Source: a bacterium (lineage in GTDB: Bacteria > Patescibacteriota > Minisyncoccia > Phycocordibacterales > UBA2100). Taken from it: a stretch of DNA of 61,653 nucleotides. The stretch is taken from assembly GCA_030674455.1 (NCBI GenBank), contig JAUSGQ010000035.1, forward strand, positions 1 to 61,653. Reading direction: 5' to 3'. The position numbers and the translations under genes were made by a program. Under the pieces are notes generated by a model that ran no database searches, was not told where the DNA came from, and saw only the letters and a program-made list of their open reading frames with translations. Below are positions 8,139 through 15,375 of the stretch, one piece after another. Positions within the stretch are counted from its first letter, which is position 1. Every line of letters starts with the position of its first letter.

Positions 8139-9653
8139 ATGAAAAATCGGATTATCCCAGCTACGATGGCTACCCAGCATCCGGATAATGCTAACGGACC
8201 CTTTTGGGAAAAAGGCGACGGGTTCGTGAGCGTTTCGGAAGAGCCGGAAGAATGCGTGGTGTGCCTGCGCGATTTGGACGTTCAGGAATACATGTGGGAT
8301 TGGGAAGGCAAGTATGCCGATGAGGCGGTAATAGAGAAATTATTTTCTAATCATTACAAATACTTCAGAAAGAACCTCCTCGGCAAAGATAAGTTCCTCA
8401 CGTTCCGCCTTCCGAATGTTTGGAAAGAGAAGGGGTACAGCCTCATCCGCGCCCTCATGGTGATTCTTACCAGTGAAGATTTCGCGCACGACCTCGCTTT
8501 CAAATCCCGCCCTTTGTTTGAGGCAATTTTGCCCATGACGGAAAAGGCGGAGCAGCTCATGTACATCCAAAAATCTTTTCAAAAACTCGCGCGATTTAAG
8601 GCAAAAGTATTCAGCCACAGCACAAATAGCAATACAGATTACGTAGAAATCATCCCCCTCATAGAAGGCGTGGAAGATCAAATACATGTAAAGACCCTGC
8701 TTTCCAGATACATTGCTTTGCACGAGAAATTCTTTCACCGCAAACCGGCATATCTGCGGCCGTTTCTCGCCCGTTCAGACCCCGCGCTCAACAGCGGCTT
8801 TGTGCCGAATGTACTCGCAAACAAAATCGCTCTGTCGGATATATATGAATTTGGGAAAAAAAGCGGCGTACACATGCATCCAATTATTGGAGCTGGAAGC
8901 TTGATTTTCCGCGGCGGTGTAAGCCCGGCGCGAAGCGAGAAGTTCGTTCGTGAATATGGCGGCGTCCGCACCGTTACCGTTCAATCCGGTTTCAGATACG
9001 ACTACCCTCTTCATCAGGTTAAAAAGGCAATCAATTATTTTAATAAAGCTCTTCCAAAAAGTCGTGTCCAAAAAGTTGAGAAGAAGGACTACCCGGTGCT
9101 TCTAAAGATTATTGAGACTTTTTCTAAGGCATACCACTCAACGCTTGCCGAATTACTGGAAGATATGAACCCATTTTTCCAAGCGGTCCCGAAAAGAAGA
9201 GAGCGCCGCCAGCACGTCGGCTTTTTGGCATATCAGCGGCACATGGGAAAAAGTTCGCTTCCGCGCGCCATTAATTTTACGGCGGCCTGGTATTCTTTAG
9301 GCGTGCCGCCGGAATTCATCGGTTTGGGCAGAAGCCTTAAATCGTTAGATAAGAATGAAATTGAAATTCTGAAGAAATATTACATACATTTCAAAGATGA
9401 TGTGGAGGAGGCGGGAAGGTACATTAATCGCGAGAATATCAGGATGCTTGGGAAGACCAACGGCAAGTGGCAAGCAATTATGGAAGATATCGAATTAGCC
9501 GGGGAATTTTTGGGGGTCCGCTTCGGCCCAAAAAGCAACAAAGAAATGCTCCACCGAAGCCTTTCTTTTCAACTGCTCTTGCAGAGAAAGAATCGCGCGG
9601 AGATGAGCCGGCTCATTACCGAGACCGGCAAATTGCGGAGAAGCCTCGGTTGA
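8139..9653 (+). CDS. ppcA: archaeal-type phosphoenolpyruvate carboxylase
   Basis: Converts phosphoenolpyruvate and bicarbonate to oxaloacetate. The N-terminal IPATMATQHPDNA and the 504-residue length identify the short archaeal-type enzyme, roughly half the size of the bacterial one. Further family stretches are FRLPNVWKEKGYSL, FVPNVLANKIALSD, GAGSLIFRGGVSPA and VRTVTVQSGFRYDYP. It is complete and its start is unambiguous. It lies alone between the palindromic element and an ArsR-type regulator. In an organism without a full TCA cycle it would supply oxaloacetate, for example for aspartate; that is inference. Confidence 0.93.
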   Translation: MKNRIIPATMATQHPDNANGPFWEKGDGFVSVSEEPEECVVCLRDLDVQEYMWDWEGKYADEAVIEKLFSNHYKYFRKNLLGKDKFLTFRLPNVWKEKGYSLIRALMVILTSEDFAHDLAFKSRPLFEAILPMTEKAEQLMYIQKSFQKLARFKAKVFSHSTNSNTDYVEIIPLIEGVEDQIHVKTLLSRYIALHEKFFHRKPAYLRPFLARSDPALNSGFVPNVLANKIALSDIYEFGKKSGVHMHPIIGAGSLIFRGGVSPARSEKFVREYGGVRTVTVQSGFRYDYPLHQVKKAINYFNKALPKSRVQKVEKKDYPVLLKIIETFSKAYHSTLAELLEDMNPFFQAVPKRRERRQHVGFLAYQRHMGKSSLPRAINFTAAWYSLGVPPEFIGLGRSLKSLDKNEIEILKKYYIHFKDDVEEAGRYINRENIRMLGKTNGKWQAIMEDIELAGEFLGVRFGPKSNKEMLHRSLSFQLLLQRKNRAEMSRLITETGKLRRSLG

Positions 9654-9672
9654 TGCCGGTGCGTGCAATTCC

Positions 9673-9707
9673 TAAATTCTTGAGAATTTAAGAATAGATG
9701 GTACGAT
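9673..9707 (+). promoter_or_regulatory. promoter with overlapping palindromic operator
   Basis: TAAATTCT-TG-AGAATTTA (9673-9690) is a perfect 8-bp inverted repeat. It overlaps a -35 TTGAGA (9680-9685), 16 bp before a -10 TACGAT (9702-9707), itself 6 nt from the ATG at 9714. The core AAATTCTTGAGAAT recurs at 9964-9977. This is a likely autoregulatory site for the ArsR-type protein. Confidence 0.6.
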
Positions 9708-9713
9708 AGAAGC

Positions 9714-9986
9714 ATGACACTTAATCACACAAGACTCGAAAGAACGGTAAAGGGATTTGCTAACCATCGGCGCATTCAAATGCTCGATCTATTGCAAAAA
9801 ACACCCGAGCTTTCTGTTGATGAAATCGCAACAATACTCAAAATCAATTTTAAAACGGCATCAGAACACATTCGTCGACTTGCTATTTCGGGATTAGTGT
9901 TGAAACGGCATGCAGGGAACGAGGTGCGGCACAAGCTCACGGACAAAGCGGTAAGTATTCTCAAATTCTTGAGAATACTAGAATAG
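9714..9986 (+). CDS. ArsR-type winged-helix regulator
   Basis: A 90-residue DNA-binding protein with the ArsR winged-helix fold: ANHRRIQMLDLLQKTPELSVDEIATILKIN, recognition helix FKTASEHIRRLAISGLV, then a wing LKRHAGNEVRHKLTD. No cysteine cluster for metal sensing is present, so it is not a typical arsenic or metal sensor. A palindrome covers the promoter and its core is repeated at the gene's own 3' end, suggesting autoregulation and perhaps control of rsmI, which starts 2 bp downstream. Confidence 0.8.
   Translation: MTLNHTRLERTVKGFANHRRIQMLDLLQKTPELSVDEIATILKINFKTASEHIRRLAISGLVLKRHAGNEVRHKLTDKAVSILKFLRILE
9954..9979. promoter_or_regulatory. second operator-like palindrome at regulator 3' end
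   Basis: AGTATTCTC (9954-9962) and GAGAATACT (9971-9979) form a perfect 9-bp stem around AAATTCTT, repeating the 14-nt core of the upstream operator. It lies inside the last codons of the regulator, just before rsmI. Confidence 0.5.
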
Positions 9987-9988
9987 CT

Positions 9989-10711
9989 ATGAATAAGGGA
10001 TTAATAATAGAAGGCAGGCTTTCAATCGTTGCGACGCCAATAGGCAATTTGGAAGACATAACGCTGCGCGCCCTGCGCACTTTTAAGGAATGCGATGTGA
10101 TATATGCGGAGGACACGCGCGTGATATCTAAATTACTATCCCGATATGAGATAAAGAAACCGCTTCAGCGGCTTGACGCGGCCACTGAACTAAAAAAAGC
10201 GGAAGAAATACTTGCGAGAATGGAAGCAGGCGAGCATGTCGTGTTCGTATCAGACGCCGGAACTCCCGGAATCTCCGACCCCGGCGCACGTCTTGTTCGG
10301 CATATTCGCACGTCCGCCAAAGGCGGATCCGCCTCCGGCGGAAATGGCAGCGAAATAAAGATTGAGGCAATCCCCGGGCCTTCCGCTCTAACAACAGCGC
10401 TTTCTATCGCAGGAATAGATGCGACGGAGTTTACATTTTTAGGATTTTTACCACACAAAAAAGGCCGTCAAACGGCCATAAAAAGGATGGTCGCGAGCGA
10501 GATTCCCGTTGTACTCTACGAATCACCTCATCGGATATTGAAATTGATGAAAGAACTTTCGGCCGCCGCGCCCGAATGTCGAGTTACCGTCGCGCGCGAG
10601 CTGACTAAAATCTACGAAGAAATAATTGCTGGGACCCCGCAAGAACTAATTGAGCAGCTCGAATCAAAGAAATCCGCGCGAGGCGAATTTGTCGTGATAA
10701 TTAGTCAGTAG
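9989..10711 (+). CDS. rsmI: 16S rRNA (cytidine-1402-2'-O)-methyltransferase RsmI
   Basis: Methylates the ribose of C1402 in 16S rRNA using S-adenosylmethionine. Family motifs are clear: LSIVATPIGNLEDITLRAL, AEDTRV, VVFVSDAGTPGISDPGARLV, IPGPSALTTALSIAG, FLGFLPHKKGRQ, LYESPHRI and ARELTKIYEE. The length of 240 is normal apart from an insertion: residues around 108-118 read SAKGGSASGG and are encoded by the 30-bp palindromic repeat at 10313-10342, which also occurs in the gene at 12241. Short tandem AGTCAGT repeats follow the stop. Confidence 0.95.
   Translation: MNKGLIIEGRLSIVATPIGNLEDITLRALRTFKECDVIYAEDTRVISKLLSRYEIKKPLQRLDAATELKKAEEILARMEAGEHVVFVSDAGTPGISDPGARLVRHIRTSAKGGSASGGNGSEIKIEAIPGPSALTTALSIAGIDATEFTFLGFLPHKKGRQTAIKRMVASEIPVVLYESPHRILKLMKELSAAAPECRVTVARELTKIYEEIIAGTPQELIEQLESKKSARGEFVVIISQ
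10313..10342 (+). repeat. in-frame palindromic repeat inside rsmI
   Basis: A 30-nt unit starting TCCGCCAAAGGCGGA, followed by a second TCCGCC...GGCGGA palindrome, read as SAKGGSASGG. It matches 13006-13035 at 28 of 30 positions and is read there in the same frame. Confidence 0.7.
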
Positions 10712-10726
10712 TCAGTAGTCAGTAGC
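10700..10726. repeat. short AGTCAGT tandem repeat
   Basis: Three to four copies of TAGTCAG/AGTCAGT overlap the end of rsmI and its stop codon. Simple-sequence repeat between two converging genes; no function seen. Confidence 0.5.
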
Positions 10727-11781
10727 TAGGAGCTTGGAGCCAATGATTTGGCGTATGCATTGCAGATTCTTTTTATTAGACCCGGGCCTTCGAATATCAT
10801 TCCCGTCACGAGCTGAACAAGGTCGGCGCCCGCGCGGAATTTCACGAGCGCGTCTTCGGGAGAAAAGATACCCCCGACTCCGATTATGGTGAAGCGTTTG
10901 CCATAGGCGGCGCGCGTTTTGCGGATAAGTTCGTTGGAAAGTTCAAAGCATGATTTTCCGGAAAGGCCGCCGCGCCACTCTTTTGGCGCGTCTTCAGGGA
11001 AGTCAATAAGCGAATATTTCTTGTTCAAGTTGCCGATGATGACGCCGTTGTATCCGAATCTGTCAATAATATCCAGAAGTTTTTTAAAATCGTCCCACGA
11101 AAGATTGATGGGCATTTTAATATAGCGCGGTTTACGGCACGGAACTGTCGAAAGTTTCGTAAGCAGGCGCGTTAATAGTTCAGGCGTCGCGAATGTTTCT
11201 CCACCGAATGTGTTGGGGCATGAGATGTTGATTGTGTAGTAATCGCCGACATTCAACTCGTTCATTATTTTGAATGTCGCGTGATAGTCTGCGAGGCCCG
11301 CTTCAGCATCGCTCACGCGTTCATCGTTCGTCTGTGCGATAGAAATTCCCACGATAAATTTCTCACGGCTGTTTCTATTGGCGAGACGCTCGGCGATTTG
11401 CACCACACCTTGATTCTTCAGTCCTTTATAAACCACGAGGCTCTTATTGCGGATGAGGCGCGTGAGCTGTGGTTTGGGGTTGCCCTGGCATGGCCTGGCT
11501 GTTACAGAGCCGACCTCTTCTCCGCCAAAAGAAATACACGGAAGAATGCGCGTGAGTTCGCCGTTACAATCGAAGCCGGCAGACAAAAGCACGGGCCGCT
11601 CAAAATGCAGGCCGTCAATGGTTTTAGAAATATCAGGGCCCCGATAACCCCAAACACTTTTTATGAGCCAGCGCGCGGGCGCGAGCGAGCCGAAAATTTG
11701 GCCGAAAAAGACCATAAAATCATGCATAAATTCCGGATTAAACTGAAAGAAAATCGGCCTCAAGATTCTTTTGTAGAACAT
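10726..11781 (-). CDS. pyrD: dihydroorotate dehydrogenase, class 2-like
   Basis: Oxidises dihydroorotate to orotate in pyrimidine synthesis, with FMN. Class 2 features are the N-terminal amphipathic membrane helix (YKRILRPIFFQFNPEFMHDF), YKGLKNQG, IKMPINLSWDDF, GVGGIFSPEDAL and LVQLVTGMIFEGP. The catalytic-loop motif reads NISCPNTFGGE with Cys (about residue 188) where class 2 enzymes normally have Ser. Cys is typical of class 1. The start at 11781 is preferred because TATTAT (11791-11796) lies 9 nt upstream and MFYKRILRP matches family starts; the frame opens 17 codons earlier. Confidence 0.88.
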   Translation of the reverse strand: MFYKRILRPIFFQFNPEFMHDFMVFFGQIFGSLAPARWLIKSVWGYRGPDISKTIDGLHFERPVLLSAGFDCNGELTRILPCISFGGEEVGSVTARPCQGNPKPQLTRLIRNKSLVVYKGLKNQGVVQIAERLANRNSREKFIVGISIAQTNDERVSDAEAGLADYHATFKIMNELNVGDYYTINISCPNTFGGETFATPELLTRLLTKLSTVPCRKPRYIKMPINLSWDDFKKLLDIIDRFGYNGVIIGNLNKKYSLIDFPEDAPKEWRGGLSGKSCFELSNELIRKTRAAYGKRFTIIGVGGIFSPEDALVKFRAGADLVQLVTGMIFEGPGLIKRICNAYAKSLAPSS

Positions 11782-11790
11782 ACAATTCCC

Positions 11791-11796
11791 ATAATA
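11791..11796 (-). promoter_or_regulatory. -10 box before pyrD
   Basis: TATTAT on the minus strand, 9 nt before the ATG at 11781; supports that start and a leaderless mRNA. Confidence 0.4.
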
Positions 11797-11985
11797 CCAG
11801 CAATTCTCTATCGAGTCTGTGGATTTAAACATGATTTGGAACTACTCAAGAACCTCAAGAGACAGAGTAAACCGAGCTTTCCGTCTTTGCGAGCGGAGCG
11901 AAACAATCCAGGTTCTACGCCTCTAACCCTAGATTGCTTCGGCAAAGCCTCGCAAAGACAATTCAGATGTTGCGTGAGTCCTAAT

Positions 11986-12012
11986 GATACTAAATACAAG
12001 ATACTGTATACT
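11986..12012 (+). promoter_or_regulatory. promoter/operator, copy 1 of a shared 27-nt motif
   Basis: GATAC-N3-ATACAAGATAC-N-GTATACT ending in a TATACT -10 box 8 nt before the ATG at 12021. It is 23 of 27 identical to 13576-13602, upstream of the VirD4-like gene. This suggests a common regulator or shared promoter type. Confidence 0.55.
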
Positions 12013-12020
12013 GTGGCGGT

Positions 12021-12254
12021 ATGACCCTAGACACACTCGTCATGCTCGCCGGTGCTTTTGTCGCCACGCTTCCTTTCTTAGGCTTCCCGAACAGCTGGGA
12101 TAAGGCGCTCTTTCTCCTTGCGGGCATCTTTGTCATTTCACTTGGCATAATTGTGCGGAGGAGGGAGGCGCATTCGGCAAATCCGGGACAAAAGAATAAC
12201 GAAGGAGCGTTTGCAGATACTAATCCGTTTTCAACACCGCATGAAAATGCGTAA
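12021..12254 (+). CDS. small two-span membrane protein
   Basis: A 77-residue protein with two hydrophobic segments (about 4-20 and 28-44) separated by a short loop, then RRREAH and a polar tail. No family recognised. Its last 14 bp overlap the start of the DUF4015 gene, so the two are translated from one message. The promoter motif at 11986 lies just upstream. Confidence 0.6.
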   Translation: MTLDTLVMLAGAFVATLPFLGFPNSWDKALFLLAGIFVISLGIIVRRREAHSANPGQKNNEGAFADTNPFSTPHENA

Positions 12255-13533
12255 GTACGCCGGCAGATACGCGCTCTTTTTTAGCGCTTTTGCCATCGCG
12301 GCGATTTTGATTATTTGGGGAGCAGACATAGTGAAAGCGAGCGGAATCAAGTTCCCTGGGCGGTCACTCACATTCGCACGCGCCACAACGACAGCACCTT
12401 CCATTCCGGAAAAGCCGAAAGTGGCGCATATCGAGACGCCGAGTTCAGTGCGTGCGATTTATATGACGCAATGCGTTGTGGGAACCCCCAGCATGAGAGA
12501 TGACCTTGTAAAACTGATAGACGCAACACCATTAAATTCCGTCGTGATAGATATCAAAGATTACGCGGGCAAACTTGCCTTTACTCCGGAAGACCCGTCG
12601 CTTCGAGATTCCGTTTCAGATGCGTGCGGTGCGCGGGACATGAAAGAGTTCATTAGTAAACTGCACCAGAAGAATATTTACGTCATCGGACGCATTACCG
12701 TTTTCCAAGACCCGTATTACACAAAGTTGCATCCGGAGCTTGCAGTAAAAAGACTTTCCAACAAAGAAGCGAACTGGAAAGACCACAAAGGCCTTTCATT
12801 TATCGATGTGAGCGCGAAACCGTACTGGGATTATATTGTAAAAATCTCGAAAGCTTCGTATGACATCGGTTTTGACGAACTGAATTTTGACTACATACGT
12901 TTTCCTTCCGATGGAAATATGAAAGACACCTTTTACACATGGAACCCAAAAATGGAAAAAAGCGAGGCGCTCGAAAGATTTTACATATACTTGAGCGAGC
13001 AATTATCCGCCAAAGGCGGACCCGCCTCCGTCGGAAAATCGGCTGAAGGTCAATGGACGCCCGTTATATCAGTTGACTTGTTCGGCATGGTGACGACGAA
13101 TTACGACGACCTGAATATCGGGCAGGTTCTCGAGCGCGCCATGCCGTATTTCGATTTTATCGACCCGATGGTCTATCCTTCCCATTACCCGACGGGATTC
13201 AACGGATACAAAAAAGTAAACGAGCATTCCTACGACATCGTTAATTTCTCTTTGCTACATGCGGTGGAGAGAACCGTAGCGACTTCAACGTCTATAAATG
13301 GTCTCGCATTTCAAAGGATTGGCACCACAACTCCGGCAATTTATGCAAAGCCGTCGTATCCCGCTTCAAAAATCAGGCCGTGGCTGCAGAGCTTTGATTA
13401 TCCCGTCACATACACGCCGGCCATGGTTTCCGCACAAATCAAGGCCAATACCGACGCAGGCCTTGACTCGTATCTTTTCTGGGACCCGGCTAATAAATAC
13501 AGGAGCTTGCGAGCAGTCTTGCAGGCGGAGTAG
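12241..13533 (+). CDS. secreted DUF4015 putative glycoside hydrolase
   Basis: A 430-residue protein with one N-terminal membrane anchor (about residues 10-30) and an extracellular TIM-barrel-type DUF4015 domain. Supporting stretches are VRAIYMTQC, LNSVVIDIKDYAGKLAF, IYVIGRITVFQDP, GFDELNFDYIRFPSDG, YFDFIDPMVYPSHY and RPWLQSFDY. The acidic residues of DIKD and NFDYIRFP are candidates for catalysis. It carries the in-frame palindromic repeat at 13006-13035 (SAKGGPASVG). Start by overlap at 12241 or two codons later at 12247; no Shine-Dalgarno site. Confidence 0.85.
   Translation: MKMRKYAGRYALFFSAFAIAAILIIWGADIVKASGIKFPGRSLTFARATTTAPSIPEKPKVAHIETPSSVRAIYMTQCVVGTPSMRDDLVKLIDATPLNSVVIDIKDYAGKLAFTPEDPSLRDSVSDACGARDMKEFISKLHQKNIYVIGRITVFQDPYYTKLHPELAVKRLSNKEANWKDHKGLSFIDVSAKPYWDYIVKISKASYDIGFDELNFDYIRFPSDGNMKDTFYTWNPKMEKSEALERFYIYLSEQLSAKGGPASVGKSAEGQWTPVISVDLFGMVTTNYDDLNIGQVLERAMPYFDFIDPMVYPSHYPTGFNGYKKVNEHSYDIVNFSLLHAVERTVATSTSINGLAFQRIGTTTPAIYAKPSYPASKIRPWLQSFDYPVTYTPAMVSAQIKANTDAGLDSYLFWDPANKYRSLRAVLQAE
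13006..13035 (+). repeat. in-frame palindromic repeat inside DUF4015 gene
   Basis: Second copy of the 30-nt unit seen in rsmI, two mismatches, same reading frame (SAKGGPASVG). It lies between a helix and the VDLFGM strand, likely a surface loop. Confidence 0.7.
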
Positions 13534-13575
13534 TTGCGATATAGATAGACAAGGCAAGGTTCGGTTTCCATACCA

Positions 13576-13602
13576 GATACCCTATACAAGATACGGTATA
13601 CT
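13576..13602 (+). promoter_or_regulatory. promoter/operator, copy 2 of a shared 27-nt motif
   Basis: Same layout as 11986-12012: GATAC-N3-ATACAAGATAC-N-GTATACT with a TATACT -10 box 6 nt before the ATG at 13609. Confidence 0.55.
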
Positions 13603-13608
13603 AATAAC

Positions 13609-15351
13609 ATGCACCCGGATGCGAACGACCCGGACCGCCGCATCACCTACTTTGCGGCCACTCATACGCGGGGAAAACGCGATATTTTTGGTATTCGCGG
13701 GGATGACCGCGGAAAACATATTTATGTCATCGGAAAAACCGGCATGGGCAAATCTACCATGTTGGAAAATATGGCGATTCAAGATATCCAGAACGGCGAG
13801 GGAATCGCGTTCATCGACCCTCACGGAGCGACAGCGGAAAAACTTCTCAATTTTGTTCCGCACAATCGTATAAAAGATGTCGTGTATTTCGCGCCATTTG
13901 ACACAGATAATCCTATAGGGTTCAACATCATGGAAGACGTCGGCTTCGACAAACGCCACCTTGTCGTTTCCGGTCTCATGGGAGCCTTGAAGCGCATCTG
14001 GGTAGACGCGTGGAGCGCGAGAATGGAATACATTTTGCAAAACACTCTGCTCGCGCTTTTGGAATATCCGGGCTCCACGCTATTGGACGTGAACCGCATG
14101 CTCACCAATAAAGCGTTCCGCGCCGACGTTGTGACGAAAATAACCGACCCGCTTGTGAAGTCATTTTGGACGGAAGAATTCGCGGCGTTCACCGATACGT
14201 ATACGCGCGAGGCGACGCCGGCAATTCAAAATAAAGTCGGCCAGTTCACCGCGAATCCACTCATCCGAAATATCGTCGGACAGCCAAAATCCACATTCGA
14301 CCTGCGAAAGATAATGGATGACAAGAAGATATTCATCGTGAACCTTTCCAAGGGAAGAATGGGAGAGACCAATGCGAGCCTTTTGGGAAGCATGCTCGTG
14401 GTGAAGATTTATCTCGCGGCGATGTCGCGCGCCGACGAGCCGCCTATCCGCATGGCGAAGTTGCCGCGATTTTATTTTTACGTGGACGAATTCCAGTCCA
14501 TGATGAACGAGGCGTTTGCCGACATTCTTTCTGAATCGCGCAAATATAAATTGGCGCTTACGCTCGCGAACCAATACATCGAACAGATGGAAGAAAATGT
14601 CCGCGATGCGGTTTTCGGCAACGTCGGCACCCTCATTGTATTTCGCGTCGGTCCTTTTGATGCGGATGTTTTGGAGACCGTATTTGACCCGACGTTTACA
14701 CCCGAAGATTTGGTGGGCCTCGGAATCGGGCAAATTTACCTCACTCTCATGATAGACGGAGTCGGCTCGCGGCCATTTTCTGCGGAGACAATTCCTCCGA
14801 TTGAGCCGCCGAGTATTTCGTACAGGGACGATGTCATCGAAAACTCTCGCGCGCAGTACTCACGACCGCGCGCGGAGGTTGATGCGGCCGTGCAGAAACG
14901 CCAGACAGAATTCGTTCAGCCTCCGAAACAGAAAGCACCGCGTAAGGAATACGGAAATTCACAAAACAGAACATCAGGTAATAGCAATGATTTCCATCGT
15001 TCGGTAGGAGTCTCTAACCGTGCGCACCCACACCCGCCTGCCCCGAGAGTCAGCGAAGAGAAAATTGCAATTTCTCCCGCCCACGATAACAAAGAAGAAG
15101 TCAGAAAATCGGCTTTACGCGCGGCTCTGGAGAGGGCGCGCGAAAGCACATATTCTGCCAAGATGCATGATGTTCCCCAACAGACGCTGTCGCCGGCGGA
15201 AATCTTGCGCACGCGCATGTCTGCGGGCAAAACGCAGGACAGGCCGAAAGAAAAAGTTACTCAAGAAAACAGCAGAAGCGGAAAGTTGTCCGGCGAAGTG
15301 TCTAACGAAACTTTGCGCGAGGTTCTTCTCTCCGGAGACGAAGACAGATAA
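13609..15351 (+). CDS. VirD4/TraD-like ATPase with disordered tail
   Basis: A 580-residue P-loop ATPase of the type IV coupling/TraM-recognition group. Walker A GKTGMGKST is at residues 42-50, GIAFIDPHGATAEKLL follows, a Walker B-like YVDEFQSM is near residue 292, and ALTLANQYIEQM comes next. The last 170 or so residues are polar, rich in Pro, Arg, Ser and Gln, and probably disordered. It is a paralogue of the ATPase at 1-1135 but is not near replication-relaxation genes. The neighbours are envelope proteins, so a chromosomal secretion or pilus-related role is possible. The start is supported by a -10 box 6 nt upstream. Confidence 0.85.
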   Translation: MHPDANDPDRRITYFAATHTRGKRDIFGIRGDDRGKHIYVIGKTGMGKSTMLENMAIQDIQNGEGIAFIDPHGATAEKLLNFVPHNRIKDVVYFAPFDTDNPIGFNIMEDVGFDKRHLVVSGLMGALKRIWVDAWSARMEYILQNTLLALLEYPGSTLLDVNRMLTNKAFRADVVTKITDPLVKSFWTEEFAAFTDTYTREATPAIQNKVGQFTANPLIRNIVGQPKSTFDLRKIMDDKKIFIVNLSKGRMGETNASLLGSMLVVKIYLAAMSRADEPPIRMAKLPRFYFYVDEFQSMMNEAFADILSESRKYKLALTLANQYIEQMEENVRDAVFGNVGTLIVFRVGPFDADVLETVFDPTFTPEDLVGLGIGQIYLTLMIDGVGSRPFSAETIPPIEPPSISYRDDVIENSRAQYSRPRAEVDAAVQKRQTEFVQPPKQKAPRKEYGNSQNRTSGNSNDFHRSVGVSNRAHPHPPAPRVSEEKIAISPAHDNKEEVRKSALRAALERARESTYSAKMHDVPQQTLSPAEILRTRMSAGKTQDRPKEKVTQENSRSGKLSGEVSNETLREVLLSGDEDR

Positions 15352-15375
15352 GAAATTGAAAGTAATTGAAATTGT

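Noticed and set aside
11281-12024. 247-codon plus-strand frame
   Set aside because: Antisense to pyrD over most of its length and covers the promoter of the next gene; no domain recognised.
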